Shown: one piece after another, positions 47,156-60,224 of the stretch
Layout: each line of letters opens with the position of its first letter
How positions within the stretch are numbered: the stretch's first letter is position 1
DNA from: Punica granatum
Lineage: Eukaryota; Streptophyta; Magnoliopsida; Myrtales; Lythraceae
Length of the DNA stretch: 64,000 nucleotides
NCBI RefSeq assembly: GCF_007655135.1
Contig: NC_045127.1
Coordinates: 23,044,199 to 23,108,198, forward strand
Direction of reading: 5' to 3'
Notes under the pieces: generated by a model
Told to the model about the DNA's origin: nothing
Seen by the model: only the letters and a program-made list of their open reading frames with translations
Databases searched by the model: none
Program-made: the position numbers and the translations under genes

Positions 47156-47249
47156 CTGGTTCGCAGGCCATACCCACAACAATCACAATGCCACCATATC
47201 AAAAACCAAATAGCGATCGGATTGTTGTGGGGTATGGCCCGCGAACCAG
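47156..47249. repeat. 30-bp-arm inverted repeat
   Basis: Left arm 47156-47184 (CTGGTTCGCAGGCCATACCC and on) and right arm 47220-47249 are inverted copies with one substitution and one extra base, around a 35-bp loop. It could extrude as a hairpin. No element boundary is evident around it. Confidence 0.8.
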
Positions 47250-47381
47250 TTAGCGATGCCACAGAAACCCTTAGCCATTTGATCACGCGATGCTTCAACT
47301 TCGCAGCTTGTCAAAGCGGTAGTGATGAAACTGCTACCTTCACGACATCCTAGCCAACCGAACCCTCCGGCTTCTGAGGCC

Positions 47382-47389
47382 TATAAATA
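47382..47389 (+). promoter_or_regulatory. TATA box upstream of gypsy-type transposon ORF
   Basis: TATAAATA lies 140 bp upstream of the ATG at 47522, followed by a CT-rich leader (TTTCTTTCTCTCACTACTTC). The arrangement is typical of a plant promoter or LTR U3/R region. Confidence 0.5.
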
Positions 47390-47521
47390 TAAATACCAAT
47401 GCCTTCAGCCTTCCATCCTTACTTGCAATCAAAAGCTGAAGCTCTGCCAATTTTCTTTCTCTCACTACTTCTTTAGAGATCATCGCCTTCTTCCTCAATC
47501 CTCCCCCCATCACCGACTCAA

Positions 47522-48115
47522 ATGGCTAGAAACAACCCTTCCAAGACCACCCTCAATGTCCCCACCAACACCGATGTTGAAGGGATCTCCTTATCTAAGG
47601 GCGGAGGTAGGAAGGTCTTTAAGGTCAATAAGATCTCTTAGGATGAGTTCATGAGGGCCATCACTGAGGATTTTATTTCCGACATAAAGTACCCTCGATT
47701 CCTTGAGCCCCACGAGAAGCCAGATCAAGCCCACCCAAGGGAGATAGTAATCTGGCTTAACCAAATCTCCATTGGGCTCCGCTTCCCGCTCCACCTAGAC
47801 ATGGTAGACGTATGCAAGGCGTACATAATTGGCCCCAGTCAACTCTCCTCCAACGCATAGAGGATTTGGTTATGTTTCTTCCTCCATTGCAAACTGCAGG
47901 GGAGGAACTACTCATTGAAAGTGTTCCACCATTTTTACAGATTCAGCGGAACCCCTATTGCTACAAGGGGGAATTTTTTCTCGCCCCTCGCAAGTCTGGA
48001 GTCAAGGTCTATGGTGAGTTCAAGCGGACCAACGCGGATTGAAGGAAGAATGGTTCTTCATCTAGCTCCGCAAACCATGAAGGAGTTGTTGGATTTGGTC
48101 CACTGTACTGCTTAG
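47522..48115 (+). pseudogene. 'putative gypsy-type transposon' domain ORF, two internal stops
   Basis: The ATG at 47522 (MARNNPSKTTLNVP) begins a 198-codon frame broken by TAG at 47639-47641 and 47858-47860. IWLNQISIGLRFPLHLDMV, followed by GPSQLSSNA and a hydrophobic stretch, resembles the PF04195-type 'putative gypsy type transposon' domain often found ahead of gag-like genes in plant retroelements. The second stop sits at a position usually held by tryptophan. The frame ends at 48115, three bases before the copia LTR, so the rest of the ORF may have been separated by that insertion. Identification is from recalled motif similarity. Confidence 0.6.
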
Positions 48116-48118
48116 TTT

Positions 48119-50003
48119 TGTTATTGGTCGGAGCTAATTCAGTACAGTATGCCCTAAAGACTATTTGTGCCTTGATATTTCGGTTATGGACATTGTGTAT
48201 TTTTCATTAATTAAGCAAATATACTGTATTTTATGATATGTGCGTGTATAAGGTCCATTGAATCAAGGACTTATGCACATGTTGGATATACCTGGACGTG
48301 CGAAAGGTGTAAGTCGTGGATACTTAAGCCTAAAGTAAATATTCATAACCGGTTGATGAAGCTGGACACTTCATCATGTAAAGGTTATAGCTTGAGGGTC
48401 TCCTACATATGTGGGGATGGCTTGCCTTGGTCATCAGACGGAGTCCGAACTCATATAGCTAGTGCAGGTGGCTAGCATTGAATAGGACCACGTATAAGTG
48501 AATCCCGAACACTATCAAAAAGAGGAATCAAATACTTCTACTATTGTAAGGTGTTCATATGCTCTTAATCTTGAGCATACGTGGATGAACTTATGAAGCT
48601 AGAACCTTATACTTTGACATACCCTGAGTGAGATCTAAATGTTCATAACCAGTTGATGAAGCTAGACACTTCATCATGTAAAGGTCATAGCTTGAGGGTC
48701 TCCTACGGATGTGGGGATGGCTTGCCTTGGTCATCGGACGGGGTTTGAACTCATAGAGCTAGTGCAAGTGGCTAGCATTGAATAGGACCACGTAGAAATG
48801 ACTCATGAACGCTATCACAAAGAGGAATCATATACTTATACTATTGTAAGGTATTCGTATGCTCTTAATCTTGAGCATATGTATATGAACTTACAAAGCT
48901 AGAACCCTATGCTTTGACATACCGTGGATGAGGTCTTTCTTGGATCAATAGCTTTGTATGTTGGCCATATGGTAATAGTTAGTTGGGATATGCATATGCA
49001 ATACATAATCTATGCCGACTAATATTGGTTCAGACTAATCGCCCCCTTGGGTCGTCCTAGTTGATCATCCAGAAGCTAAGCGCTTAGTAATGTGGCTTCG
49101 GGTCACGTCGAGTGTTGGAATATTTGTAACTCATATTGGCCAGTGAGAAACAAGTATGACACTTAGGGATGTTCACCTTTTGGACGAGATACCGCAAGGA
49201 TAAGATGTAATTAAGGAGGTGATAGCCATATGGGACCCAACCTCGATTACGGGTGTTGCGTAGAGACGCTTACAGGTCAAGGACAAGAGTTATGCTCGAT
49301 ACAACAGGCCTTTGTAATTAACTCAATGTTTAACTCTGAAGTGCGGCTCTGTTTACATAGTGGTAATAACTAGAGTCAGAATGGCCTTAATGTGCTATTT
49401 GTTTGCAAGGGCATTATGGTCATTTTATGAGCCGGGTCAAACATGTTCTAGGTCCCTCCTCTGGCCTCATTCTCACCCGATATATTGGTACCTACTCTCT
49501 ATGTGGTTGGTTCAGCCCATTATAAGTCTAGATATGAGTATAAGTAAGGCTCAATTGGGCTAGACCTATTTATTCTCATATATAACATATGCGATGAGAC
49601 TTTTGGATGTGTATAAGAACTTATTAGACACACATGATCGACTGCCCACACAGTCGAAGACATAAAGAGAGCGAAAGAGCTATGGAGGAGAAGATCGGGT
49701 AAAGGCCGGTGACAACCGAGACGACGATCGGACTCGTGCATGCCACCGCGGACACATAGCTGAGTAAGGCTTGAGGAGGATCAACCATCATCCTCAGTTC
49801 CTCTTGAGATTCAAGACAACCCTGATCAACCCGTGCCACCAGACGCTACATTAACCTCGCGGAGATCGCTACCAGCAAAATGAGGTATCCCAATGAACCG
49901 ATTGCGTGAGTTCCCGCATGTTCGTATGATTGATGGTCCTAGGCAATTCCGCTACGTATTAAATTTTTAAAAACCCTAGGATATCATGGTATAGAAACTA
50001 GCA
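48119..50003 (+). repeat. 5' LTR of second copia element
   Basis: It ends GAAACTAGCA at 50003, one base before the PBS. The start is placed at TGTTATTGGTCGGAG, with TATGCCCTAAAG close behind, as in the first copia LTR (TATGCCCTAGAG). The start is uncertain because no second LTR is available. Confidence 0.68.
48341..48940. repeat. 300-bp tandem duplication in copia LTR
   Basis: 48341-48640 and 48641-48940 are two copies in register (TTCATAACC, CTTCATCATGTAAAGG, GAATAGGACCACGTA, CTCTTAATCTTGAGCATA in each). The palindrome-like TGCTCTTAATCTTGAGCATA is present in both. Confidence 0.88.
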
Positions 50004-50004
50004 G

Positions 50005-50016
50005 TGGTATCAGAGC
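50005..50016 (+). other. copia primer-binding site (initiator tRNA-Met)
   Basis: TGGTATCAGAGC directly follows the LTR end CA with one base between. It is the standard copia PBS complementary to initiator tRNA-Met. Confidence 0.92.
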
Positions 50017-51736
50017 CGTATCATATAATATGCATGTGCTCGATATAAATCAGTAAAGAATTTGACGAGCCTAATCAAGGAGTTAGTTCAAACTAATGTT
50101 AGGGTTTCGGATGGCCGCACACTGTGCTATTGTTCTGTGTGATTTTCTTGATGGATGATCATACTTGCATGATTCTAAGTTGCAGCTACGATTCGAGCCT
50201 CTTATGGTGGTTCAAATGTATGTGATATTTTTGGTTTAGATGGTTTGTAAAGTTCTATTTGTGAGGAATTATAGGATCGATTGTAAAAGTTTAATTATTT
50301 ACATTAGATTCCTTGTACGCTTCGTGAGTGGAAGCATAAGATGGATGTAAATTTGTTTTAAGCTTTTATGAATTAAACCGAAGATGTTGAGACAACATGG
50401 CAGTGGATTCCAACAGCGAAGCGGACAACGGAGGATCTTACTATGGTTATTTTGGCTGCAACGATGGCGGCACAAGGCAGAACAACGAACTGTAGATACG
50501 GTGGTGGTGGAAGAATCCTCACAGATTTAGAAGTTATGATATTTTTACAATTCCTATTATTTAGGACATATAAATTATTGTTTCTTGTTTTGCGGGGAGC
50601 CACCATGGGAAGAACATATTTAGATTTATTTCCTTATTCTTTTCTTATGCAATTAATATCCTAGATGCATGATTTGTGCTTGGATTTATTGCATGTTTAT
50701 TATGGAAATCTAGATTGACCATCCAAATAAGATTAAAATGGGAATATTGTTTATCTTATTCTATGATCACTTAGGGCAGATAGTTAAATGGATTAATCGA
50801 ATTTAGATATATAGCCACGTGTCTAAGGATGAATTGGTTACTGTTAGACCCGACCGAGACACTTAACTAAACCTGAATGTGATCATGCCAAGGGTTGTAT
50901 GCCCAGATTAGGTGATTCTTTCTAAAATTACGTAACGGACTTTGGTTGGGCTTAAGAGTTTGATTCGCATGGTTTTAAAGCTAATTTAGTTTGTACTAGT
51001 AGGCCGAGTGGTCAAGACCAAGAGAGTTGATCGGTCTGGTCTAGTAAACTAAGACAAGCTCTAGAGTTACGTGATTGATTAGGAAGACTAAAAACCCTAA
51101 TACTAAATTTTCAAATGGGAGACGGACCTTGCATAAGGTTCCCACAGCTTCCATTTCCGATTCATGCTAAAGAATGGGAAGTGGCCAGTCGACGTTAGAG
51201 ATTCCTTATATGGTTTAGCAGATGGACTCAAATTAAGGTTCACTAGAGTATTAGTGGGAGCGACCAGTGGACGTTGGAGTTCTCATTATAGACTATTCGT
51301 TGAGCATTGGTGTAAGGTGGCCAGTCGAAATTGAAACTTTACATTAATGTTCTAGGAACTTTATAGGAAATGATATACACTTGACTCAAAGAGATAAAAG
51401 TTCATATTAATTTATGGAGTCCTTCGAGAAGCCAAACTAACCAGCATTCAGGTGTTATTGGGTGGAGCCACACTATCTTAATAGTAATATCCTAACTAGG
51501 TGGGTCATTACTCAACTATTCTGCACACGGCTAGCTGATGCTGGAGTATTATGGGAGGTGGTTGAGACGCCGATACATTGTTAAGAGCAGTTGATAGGGT
51601 AATCTGCTGAGGCTAATAATGTCAAAAGTTTGTGAATGTATGTTTTATGCTATTATTGCACATTTTTATACATGCACTATAATATGATGTATGCTTGATT
51701 TTTGAAATAAATGTGTGTAATTTTTTATATCTAGAA
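50017..51736 (+). other. long leader of second copia element
   Basis: About 1.7 kb without coding signal. Near 51180, 51260 and 51320 a phrase of the type GTGGCCAGTCGACGTTAGAG recurs three times with changes. Such a long leader is unusual for copia and may include foreign DNA. Confidence 0.5.
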
Positions 51737-52693
51737 ATGTCAGGAGGGAGTTCCTTTAGTCCATTGGCATCTATTCTCAAGGAGAACAAACTGACCGGCC
51801 CAAACTACATAGACTGGAAGAGGAAACTGGACATAATATTCACTACGGATGGGTACAAGTATGTCATGACTAAGCCCTGTCCTGAGATCAATGGCAATTC
51901 CTCTAAGGAGAAAAGAGAGGCTGAAAGGCAGTGGAGGAAGGAATATCAGATGGCCACGTGCCATATTATGGCCTCTATGTCCAATGTGCTGCAAAGTCAG
52001 CATGAGAAATTGAAAAGCGTATATGAGATTATGTAGGCTACAGATGAAATGTTTGATGACAAGTATCAACATGAATACTCAAAAGTGATAAGAAACTCCC
52101 TAAGCCCAAGGAGAGGAATTCAAATGACAAGCCCCAAGGGAAATGCTTTCATAGTGGGCTGAAAGGCCTTTGGGAGCAATATTGTCCCAAGTTCCTTACT
52201 AAGGGCAGAACAGATATGTCTCAAGTCATTTATCTCGAGTCTTACTTAGTGGTTGATTCTGCTAACTTGTCGATAGTAAATTCTAGAACCATGTCTTATA
52301 CTCTTCTTAGAGATTCAGGGAGACAAGGCGACTCAGTAAAGGAGAGCATAGTCTGCACTTAGGGACTGGAGCAAGAGTATGGGCTGTTGTAGTGGGAGAG
52401 ATTCACTTATATTTTTATTGTGATTGGATTTTGGTATTGAATAATGTGTTGTTAGTTCCGGATTTGAAACAAATTTAATTTCAGTTTCAAGACTGATTAA
52501 TTATGGATATTCCATTACTTTCCATTCTGGTGTTAATATAAGGAGAAATGGAAATTTGATTTGTTCCAGGACAATACATGGATATTTGTATTACCTTAAT
52601 CCAGTATTTCCTTCCCTGCATGACATCGAAGTAGTAAACTTAATTCTTCGAAAGAAGAAAAATTCTCCTACCAATGCAACGTACCTATGGCAC
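51737..52693 (+). pseudogene. copia gag with protease/pre-integrase remnants
   Basis: The ATG at 51737 (MSGGSSFSPLASILKENKLT) begins Gag with GPNYIDWKRKLDIIF and RQWRKEYQMATCHIMASM. It stops at TAG 52034. Further coding-like pieces follow in changing frames: a likely internal deletion near 52070-52100, a protease-like stretch around 52240-52310 and a pre-integrase part near 52355-52690 ending TYLWH. The Ogre-family LTR begins just after that motif. It is not functional. Confidence 0.8.
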
Positions 52694-53975
52694 TAGTGCG
52701 GACTCGAATTTCATCTCGTCGGTGCCCGCATGCGTACACGCCAAACGCACGGCTTGGGAGAATCCAACTTCCCGGGGGACGCATGATGGAAACTCGTGAA
52801 AAGGGAGTCGCCACTTACGACCTGAAGGTCGAGGACCGGTAAGTTGCTCGGGTCTGGATACACTTAGTTTGCTAAGGTATATGGTTTGTAGAACCCGAGG
52901 TTCCGAATTCGGGGGTTCTATTATTCGGTACTCTAATTTGTTTATGGTTTGCCGTTTTTATTTTTGTTTACCGCTCAATTAAGGTACGCTCATCTTGCTT
53001 GTTTTGACATCGTAAATTAGTAGAAGCGATCGATTAGGGTTAAGAGACCGAAAGATGAGTGGATCCTCGGGTCAGGGGATCGGTCCATCGTTCTCTCATC
53101 CCGGATTAGCAAACCTTGATGGTCGATTCACCGTCTGGACCTGGCCCGTGACCTATGGGGTCCCGCTCGTCGAGGGGACTCGTAAATCGACTCAACCGAT
53201 TCCGACACTCAGACCATTCGCTCATCGATCGGAATCATTGCAATAATGAATATACAAATAAATGTCATTACAATGTACTCTCAATTAAAATTACAAATTG
53301 CAACACGGGATCCCGACAGGTTCGTGTTCAGCCAATATTACACTCATGCTCACCGTGCGGCTTGAATGACTGAAATCGAAATTAATGCAACGCTGGCTCA
53401 TGAGAGTAGGGGGTCGGGTCCAACCAAACCAGCAGGTCCTAAGAGGACCGTGTAGTCCTCAAAGTATCTGCGGGATTAGTCAAGCTCCTGGGTGATTGTC
53501 TAACCTCGTTTCACGCATCTCAACCCGAGTCATCCTCCACTTGGATATTACTTGGGTCAAAGTTAGACCCCATTCCGCACTCGGGTCATGTGCGCTCTAA
53601 TGTATGGGGCATTGGATCCCGTGATCGATGGTAGGGGATTAGACCTCGTGCATAGCATGTATTAATGGAATTGGCCTCGACCAGCGAGAAAACAGAGAAA
53701 AACAGACAAATATAGAGAAGTTATGTCTCATTACTGGATTTACATGATTTATCAAATTGTGAACCGAGGTTGCTGGCAAACAACTTCCTACTCCAAATCG
53801 AGGGTGTTGTACGTGATGTGATTCGGTCAAGGGTTGCCCGAGGTAGGGTATAAAGCATTCGACAATACTTGAAAGGACCTGACAGACATGATGCTTGTAG
53901 TCAAGTCTCGAATAAGTGGGTTGGTTTTAAATTGTTCTGTATCGTGACTTTGAGGGCTTAATAGGTTATGATGGG
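52694..53975 (-). repeat. LTR fragment of Ogre-like family
   Basis: It starts near TGCGGACTCGAATTT (52697), an LTR end as at 14076, and runs for about 1.28 kb along the family LTR before another LTR end appears at 53976. No PBS flanks it; copia sequence abuts it instead, as expected for a solo or truncated LTR. Confidence 0.75.
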
Positions 53976-56900
53976 TGTAGGGACCCGAATGTAGAGTCTC
54001 ATCGGGGCCCGCATGGGCACTTTTGGATCACGCGGCTTGGAAGTGTCCACCTACCCGGGGATGCGTGACGGACACGAGTGAGAAGGAGTCGCCACTAATA
54101 GTTTACGACCTGAAGGTCGAGGGCCGGTGAGTTGCCATAGTCTAGGGGAAAAGGATACACCTAGTTTTGGTAAGGCATTGGTCTGTGCGGAACCGAAAAG
54201 TCCGAGTTTAGGGGTTCACGTTACGTGCGAGCCTATATCCTGCATGCTCTTTCGGTACTCTGGTTTGCTAGGCTTGCTGTTTTTATTTACCACGTAAATT
54301 AGGCTGCGCTCGGCGGACACGTTTTGACATCGAAAATTCAGTCAACTAAACGATGTCGGTTGAGAAGTCGAGAGAGAAGTAGACCCGTGTGTCGGGGAAT
54401 CGGTTCATAATCTTGCGTTACAGTTCATCAAACTATGGTGCTTGAATTCCTGCATGAACCAGAACCCCGAGATCTTGGGATTACTTTTATCAAGGCAAGC
54501 ATTGGACCGATTAAATTAATTCGACTCTCGGGCCGTTCGTTCACCGACTGGGATTCTTATAGAAATAAATGTACAAAAATAAATCCCTACAATGCTCTTA
54601 GAGAAACAATAAATACAAATTACAAATGATTGAATCACAGTCAATTTGCGTTTGGTTATTATTCCGCTCCCATTCACCGTGAGTTCAGGGAAAATCTGGA
54701 AACTGAAATTCAAATGCTCTCTCAGTGAATGGGGCGTTGGACCCCGCAACTGATGGTTAAGGCGTTGAACCCTAAGTGCAATGCGTCCTATGGGTCGAGC
54801 TCGACTCGTATGGACAAACAATAGTAGAAAAGTAACAAACAACAAGCATATTGCAAACAATATGTTTGTTATTGCCGAGTGTACGTGGATTAACAAGTTA
54901 TTAACCTAGGGGTATTTTTGCAAGCAAGTGAGTGTGTGTAAGCTTGAAGATGCTTTATGCTATATATAAGCATGCTTAATGACAAGATTAGTCAAACAAA
55001 GTGCAATTAGTGACTTGCTTAATGAAATTTCGTTAGCTTAAGAGGAGGATGAGGTAATTAGCATGGGATATTGATTGAATGAAGATAGAAAGGAATTAAT
55101 GCATGGATGTTGATGGAAGAGTGTTTGAATGGAAGACTTGATATATTTTGAATACAAGTGGGCAATGGTGGCTAAGCTTGTCTTGAGCAAGGGGAAGAAG
55201 AAGCCGTGGGTCCCACTTGGGTCGACGGTGAGTTCGGGACGAAGTTCGGGTCTTGATTGATCGCGTGTTCGTGGTTCGTGGCTCAAACGAACGTCGAATT
55301 ATCATTGCGCGCGCGAAAACGGATCAAACAAGACCCAAATCTTCAATTTGTCCTAAAAGAATGTTCGTGTGGTTTTTGGGCTCGGAAGTTGGTTTTGCTC
55401 ATTTTAGGCGATCAGAGCAAAGTTAGCCGTTTCTGAATGCACATCTCGTGTCTGCATTCCACATTGGTCGTTTTGACGTGCATTGTCAATCAGACTGAAT
55501 AATCGACCCTTAAGCCGATACTGCAAATGTGAAGCCGGAGACATCCTAGGAGTCTGAAGCCAGATTTCTCATAATGCTTTCTGAGTTGCTTGGATGATTC
55601 GGAGATCACTGCGATCTCTGTTCATTGAAAACAGACTCCGAATGATTGAAAAAGTGCATCTGAAACCCTAAAAGCACTGTTTTGAGGGCCTAGATGGGTT
55701 GTGAGATTCCGTCTGAGAATTTCACATTGAGCGTTGGGATAAATGGCACTGGGTTGGCCAATCATCCGGTATCAAGTTTTCGCGGAAAGGAACTCCGGTT
55801 ATGAATTTTCGTTAAAAACGGTATTTTCTGCCATTCGGAGGTCATTCGGGAAACTGAAAGGGATTCTGCAGTCTGATTTGCCCAATTGCGTATGTCCGTT
55901 ATAGTTTTTAGGGCAATGCATGGCTAACTTGGTTTGTCGATTTTCTGTCAGACTAGTCTCCGGATATAGTTTTCCGTTGAAATGTATGCTTGTTCTGCCG
56001 TTTGGGAGTCGTTCGAGGTGTCTGCGTGACTTCCGAAGAACAATCTGAAGCAATGATCATGGTCTGTATAATTGTTGGATGTGACCAATTCCGACACTCA
56101 GACCATTCGCTCATCGATCGGAATCATTGCAATAATGAATATACAAATAAATGTCCTTACAATGTACTCTCGATTAAAATTACAAATTGCAACACGGGAT
56201 CTCGACAGGTTCGTGTTCAACCAATATTACCCTCATGCTCACCGTGCGATTTGAATGACCGAAATCGAAATTAATGCAACACGGGCTCGTGAGAGTAGGG
56301 GGTTGGGTCCAACCAAACCAGCAGGTCCTAAGAGGACCGTGTAGTCCTCAAAGTATCCGCGGGATTAGTCAAGCTCCTGGGTGATTGTCTAACCTCGTTT
56401 CACGCATCTCGACCCGAGTCATCCTCCGCTTGGATATTACTTGGGTCAAAAGGGGTGACTCAAAGTTAGACCCCATTCCGCACTCGGGTCATGTGCGCTC
56501 TAATGTTTGGGGCATTGGACCCCGTGATCGATGGTAGGGGATTAGACCTCGTGCATAGCATGTATTAATGGAATTGGGCTCGACCTGCGAGAAAATAGAG
56601 AAAAACAGACAAATACAGAGAAGTTATGTCTCATTACTGGATTTACATTATTTATCAAATTGTGATCCGAGGTTGCTTGGCAAACAACTTCCTACTCCAG
56701 ATCGAGGGTGCTGTATGTGATGTGATTCGGTCAAGGGTTGCCCGAGGTAGGGTATAAAGCATTCGACAATACTTGAAAGGACTTGACAGACATGATGCTT
56801 ATAGTCAAGTCTCGAATAAGTGGGTTGGTTTTAAATTGTTATGTATCGTGACTTTGAGGGCTTAATAGGTTATGATGGGTGTATGGACCCGAATGTAGAC

Positions 56901-58987
56901 TCTCATCGGGGCCCGCATGCGCGCTTTTGGATCACGCGGCTTGAAAGTGTCCACCTACCCGGGGATGCGTGACGGACACGTATGAGAAGGAGTCACCACT
57001 ACCAGTTTACGACCTGAAGGTCATGGGCCGGTGAGTTGCCCTAGTCTAAGGGCAAAGAATACACCTAGTTTTGCTAAGGCATTGGTCTGTGCGGAACCGG
57101 AAAGTCCGAGTTTAGGGGTTCACGTTACGTGCGGGCCTATATCCCGCATGCTCTTTCGGTACTCTGGTTTGCTAGGCTTGCTGTTTTTATTTACCACGTG
57201 AATTAGGCTGCGCTCGGCGGACACGTTTTGACATCGAAAATTCGGTCAACTAAACGATGTCGGTTGAGAAGCCGAGAGAGAAGTAGACCCGTGTGTCGGG
57301 GAATCGGTTCACAATCTTGCGTTACAGTTCATCAAACTATGGTGCTTGAATTCCTGTGTGAACCGGAACCCCGAGATCTTGGGATTACTTTTATCAAGGC
57401 AAGCATTGGACCGATTAAATTAATTCGACTCTCGGACCGTTCGTTCATCGACTGGGATTCTTATAGAAATAAATGTACAAAAATAAATCCTTACAATGCT
57501 CTTAGAAAAACAATAAATACAAATTACAAATGATTGAATCACAGTCAATTCGCATTCAGTTATTATTCCGCTCCCACTCACCGTGAGTTCAGGGAAAAAC
57601 CGGAAACTGAAATTCAAATGCTCTCTCAGTGAATGGGGCGTTGGACTCCGTAACCGGTGGTTAAGGCGTTGAACCCTAAGTGCAATGCGTCCTATGGGTC
57701 GAGCTCGACTCGTATGGACAAACAATAGTAGAAAAGTAACAAACAACAAGCATATTGCAAACAATATGTTTGTTATTGCCGAGTGTACGTGGATTAACAA
57801 GTTATTAACCTAGGGGTATTTTTGCAAGCAAGTGAGTGTGTGTAAGCTTGAAGATGCTTTATGTTATATATAAGCATGCTTAATGACAAGATTAGTCAAA
57901 CAAAGTGCAACTAGTGACTTGCTTAATGAAATTCGGTTGGCTTAAGAGGAGGATGAGGTAATTAGCATGGGATTTTGATTGAATGAAGATAGAAAGGAAT
58001 TAATGCATGGATGTTGATGGAAGAGTGTTTGAATGGAAGACTTGATATATTTTGAATACAAGCGGGCAATGGTGGCTAAGCTTGTCTTGAGCAAGGGGAA
58101 GAAGATGCCGTGGGTCCCACTTGGGTCGGCGGTGAGTTCGGGACGAAGTTTGGGTCTTCATTGATCGCGTGTTCGAGGTTCGTGGCTCAAACGAAAGTCG
58201 AATTGTCATTGCGCGCGCGAAAACGGATCAAACAAGCCCCAAATCTTCAATTTTTCCTAAAAGAATGTTCGTGTGGTTTTTGGGCTCGGAAGTTGGTTTT
58301 TCTCATTTTAGGCGATCAGAGCAAAGTTAGCCGTTTCTGAATGCACATCTCGTGTCTGCATTCCACATTGGTCGTTTTGACGTCCATTGTCAATCAGACT
58401 GAATAATCGACCCTTAAGCCGATACTGCAAATGTGAAGCCGGAGACATCCTAGGAGTCTGAAGCCAGATTTCTCATAATGCTTTCTGAGTTGCTTGGATG
58501 ATTCGGAGATCACTGCGATCTCTGTTCGTTGAAAACAGACTCCGAAGGATTGAAAAAGTGCATCTGAAACCCTAAAAGTACTGTTTTGAGGGCCTAGATG
58601 GGTTATGAGATTCTGTTTGAGAATTTCACATTGAGCGTTGGGATAAACGGCACTGGGTTGGCCAATCATCAGGCATCAAGTTTCCGCGAAAAGGAACTCC
58701 GGTTATGAATTTCCGTTAAAAACGGTATTTTCTGCCATTCGGAGGTCATTCGGGAAACTGAAAGGGATTCTGCAGTCTGATTTGCCCAATTGCTTATGTC
58801 CGCTGTAGTTTTTAAGGCAATGCATGGCTAACTTGGTTTGTCGATTTTCTATCAGACTAGTCTCCGGATATAGTTTTTCGTTGAAATGTATGCTTGTTCT
58901 GCCGTTTGGGAGTCGTTCGAGGTGTCTGCGTGACTTTCAAAGAACAATCTAAAGCAATGCTCATGGTCTGTATAATTGTTGGATGTG
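53195..58987. repeat. 2.9-kb tandem duplication within LTR sequence
   Basis: Copy 1 is 53195-56083 (2889 bp) and copy 2 is 56084-58987 (2904 bp). They differ by scattered substitutions and a net 15 bp, mostly an insertion near 56449. The junction at 56083/56084 joins GGATGTG to ACCAATTCCGACAC. The original contexts are seen at 58981 (GGATGTGACTGC) and 53191 (CTCAACCGATTCC). Confidence 0.9.
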
Positions 58988-59455
58988 ACTGCATCTGACA
59001 TCAGACATTAACTTTCTCTCTGGTGAACTAGTGTTTTTGGACCTCCTTTGAAAAGTTGTCTGTATATAGAAAATTGCTCCGTGTAGAACAGATGATCTGC
59101 GAAATGTGTTTGAATACACTTTTCATCTGTTTGGCGCCGCGAGGGATTTTTAGAGTCTAATATAGAATATTTTCTGGTCATCGAGCGAACCAGCAAATAA
59201 AACACTGTCGGCGATGTACTCTGAAAATACCGGTTTGGATGCCATTTAGGTTCCCTGTTTGCTCTGTATGTTACTGGATGATTCCGTATGTTGTTTTGTC
59301 ATGTGTTTGAATAATCTGTCTATCTGTGTTGACTTGAAAATGAATAGCAATTTGCTGCTCTGTCGAGCTTTCTTCTGCATGGATGCTCAAATCGTAGTCT
59401 ACATTGCCGTTGATAGGCATTGTGTGAACCGGTGAGCCAAAATGGGGTGCTGACA
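53976..59455 (-). repeat. LTR of Ogre-like family, enlarged by tandem duplication
   Basis: LTR ends TGTAGGGACCCG (53976) and TGTATGGACCCG (56880) occur at equal places in two duplicated units; the LTR start in element orientation, TGTCAGCACCCC, is at 59455. From 56880 to 59455 it is 2576 bp, shorter than the 28444-35300 relative because a block equivalent to about 29410-33660 is missing. No coding sequence is recognised. Confidence 0.78.
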
Positions 59456-59700
59456 TGGGGAGTGTTTTCGCCTAAAACTCGAAGCCTAACCTTTGCTCGA
59501 CTATTTACCTGCTTTTGTTTAAGTCGAGTTTAAAATTAATCCATTTTTCGTAGTTTGACCCGTTATAAGCACAAACTTAGGGTAATGGGAGCACGAAACC
59601 CACAAGGGTGCCAAGGTCTCTACACATATCCCATGTGGGACCATACAACCTTTCACGGGCCATCCTCGATCATGCCTCTAATCCAATTTCTTAAGCGCCA
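59456..59700. other. unassigned stretch after LTR end
   Basis: No gene or recognised repeat. The right part passes into LTR-like sequence of the Ogre family. Confidence 0.3.
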
Positions 59701-59870
59701 GATTCTACACTAGAGTGACAGAAACATACATATAGAAAATGGAGGGTGAACGAATGAAAATCGCACCTTGACAGGCGCCTACCCTTTCCTTATTCGAATA
59801 TTTCAGTCATCCTAACGCATAGGGTGTTGGTGGATCAGGAAACGATGGTCGTGCCCTTGAATCGGCAAAA

Positions 59871-59886
59871 TGTGTGTGTGTGTGTG
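59871..59886. repeat. short TG microsatellite
   Basis: Eight TG units in a row. It may be variable in length between individuals. Confidence 0.8.
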
Positions 59887-60224
59887 CATAAAAGGTCGAG
59901 TCCACGTGATACGGACTATTGAAGGTCGATAGCTGGTGTCGACCGATCCCTTCGACCCATCGAGGTCATGGGGACCCCGAAGGAGTAGAGAAAACGGTCG
60001 TTTCACCTGAAAGTGGTCTAAAAAGGACTTGCATACCCCAACCTGAGCCGCTTCAAATCGGGCCTAGACTTAGATCAAGATACACAAGTACTCCCTAGAT
60101 ATCCACGCTACGCGCGTCACGTGTCTCGGTGCTTTTGAAATTATGAGTTTTAAAAGGGGTGTAACAGTCAATTCTTGAATCGTCGACGCGGTTACAAATA
60201 TGGGTGATCGATTCTGGGTACCTT

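Larger units (their letters stand above)
48119..52693 (+). mobile_element. second Ty1/copia element, truncated on the right
   Basis: 5' LTR about 48119-50003, PBS 50005-50016, a long leader, gag from 51737, then protease and pre-integrase remnants up to ATGGCAC at 52693. There the sequence switches to Ogre-family LTR. Integrase core, RT, RNase H and 3' LTR are absent from the window. Confidence 0.85.
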
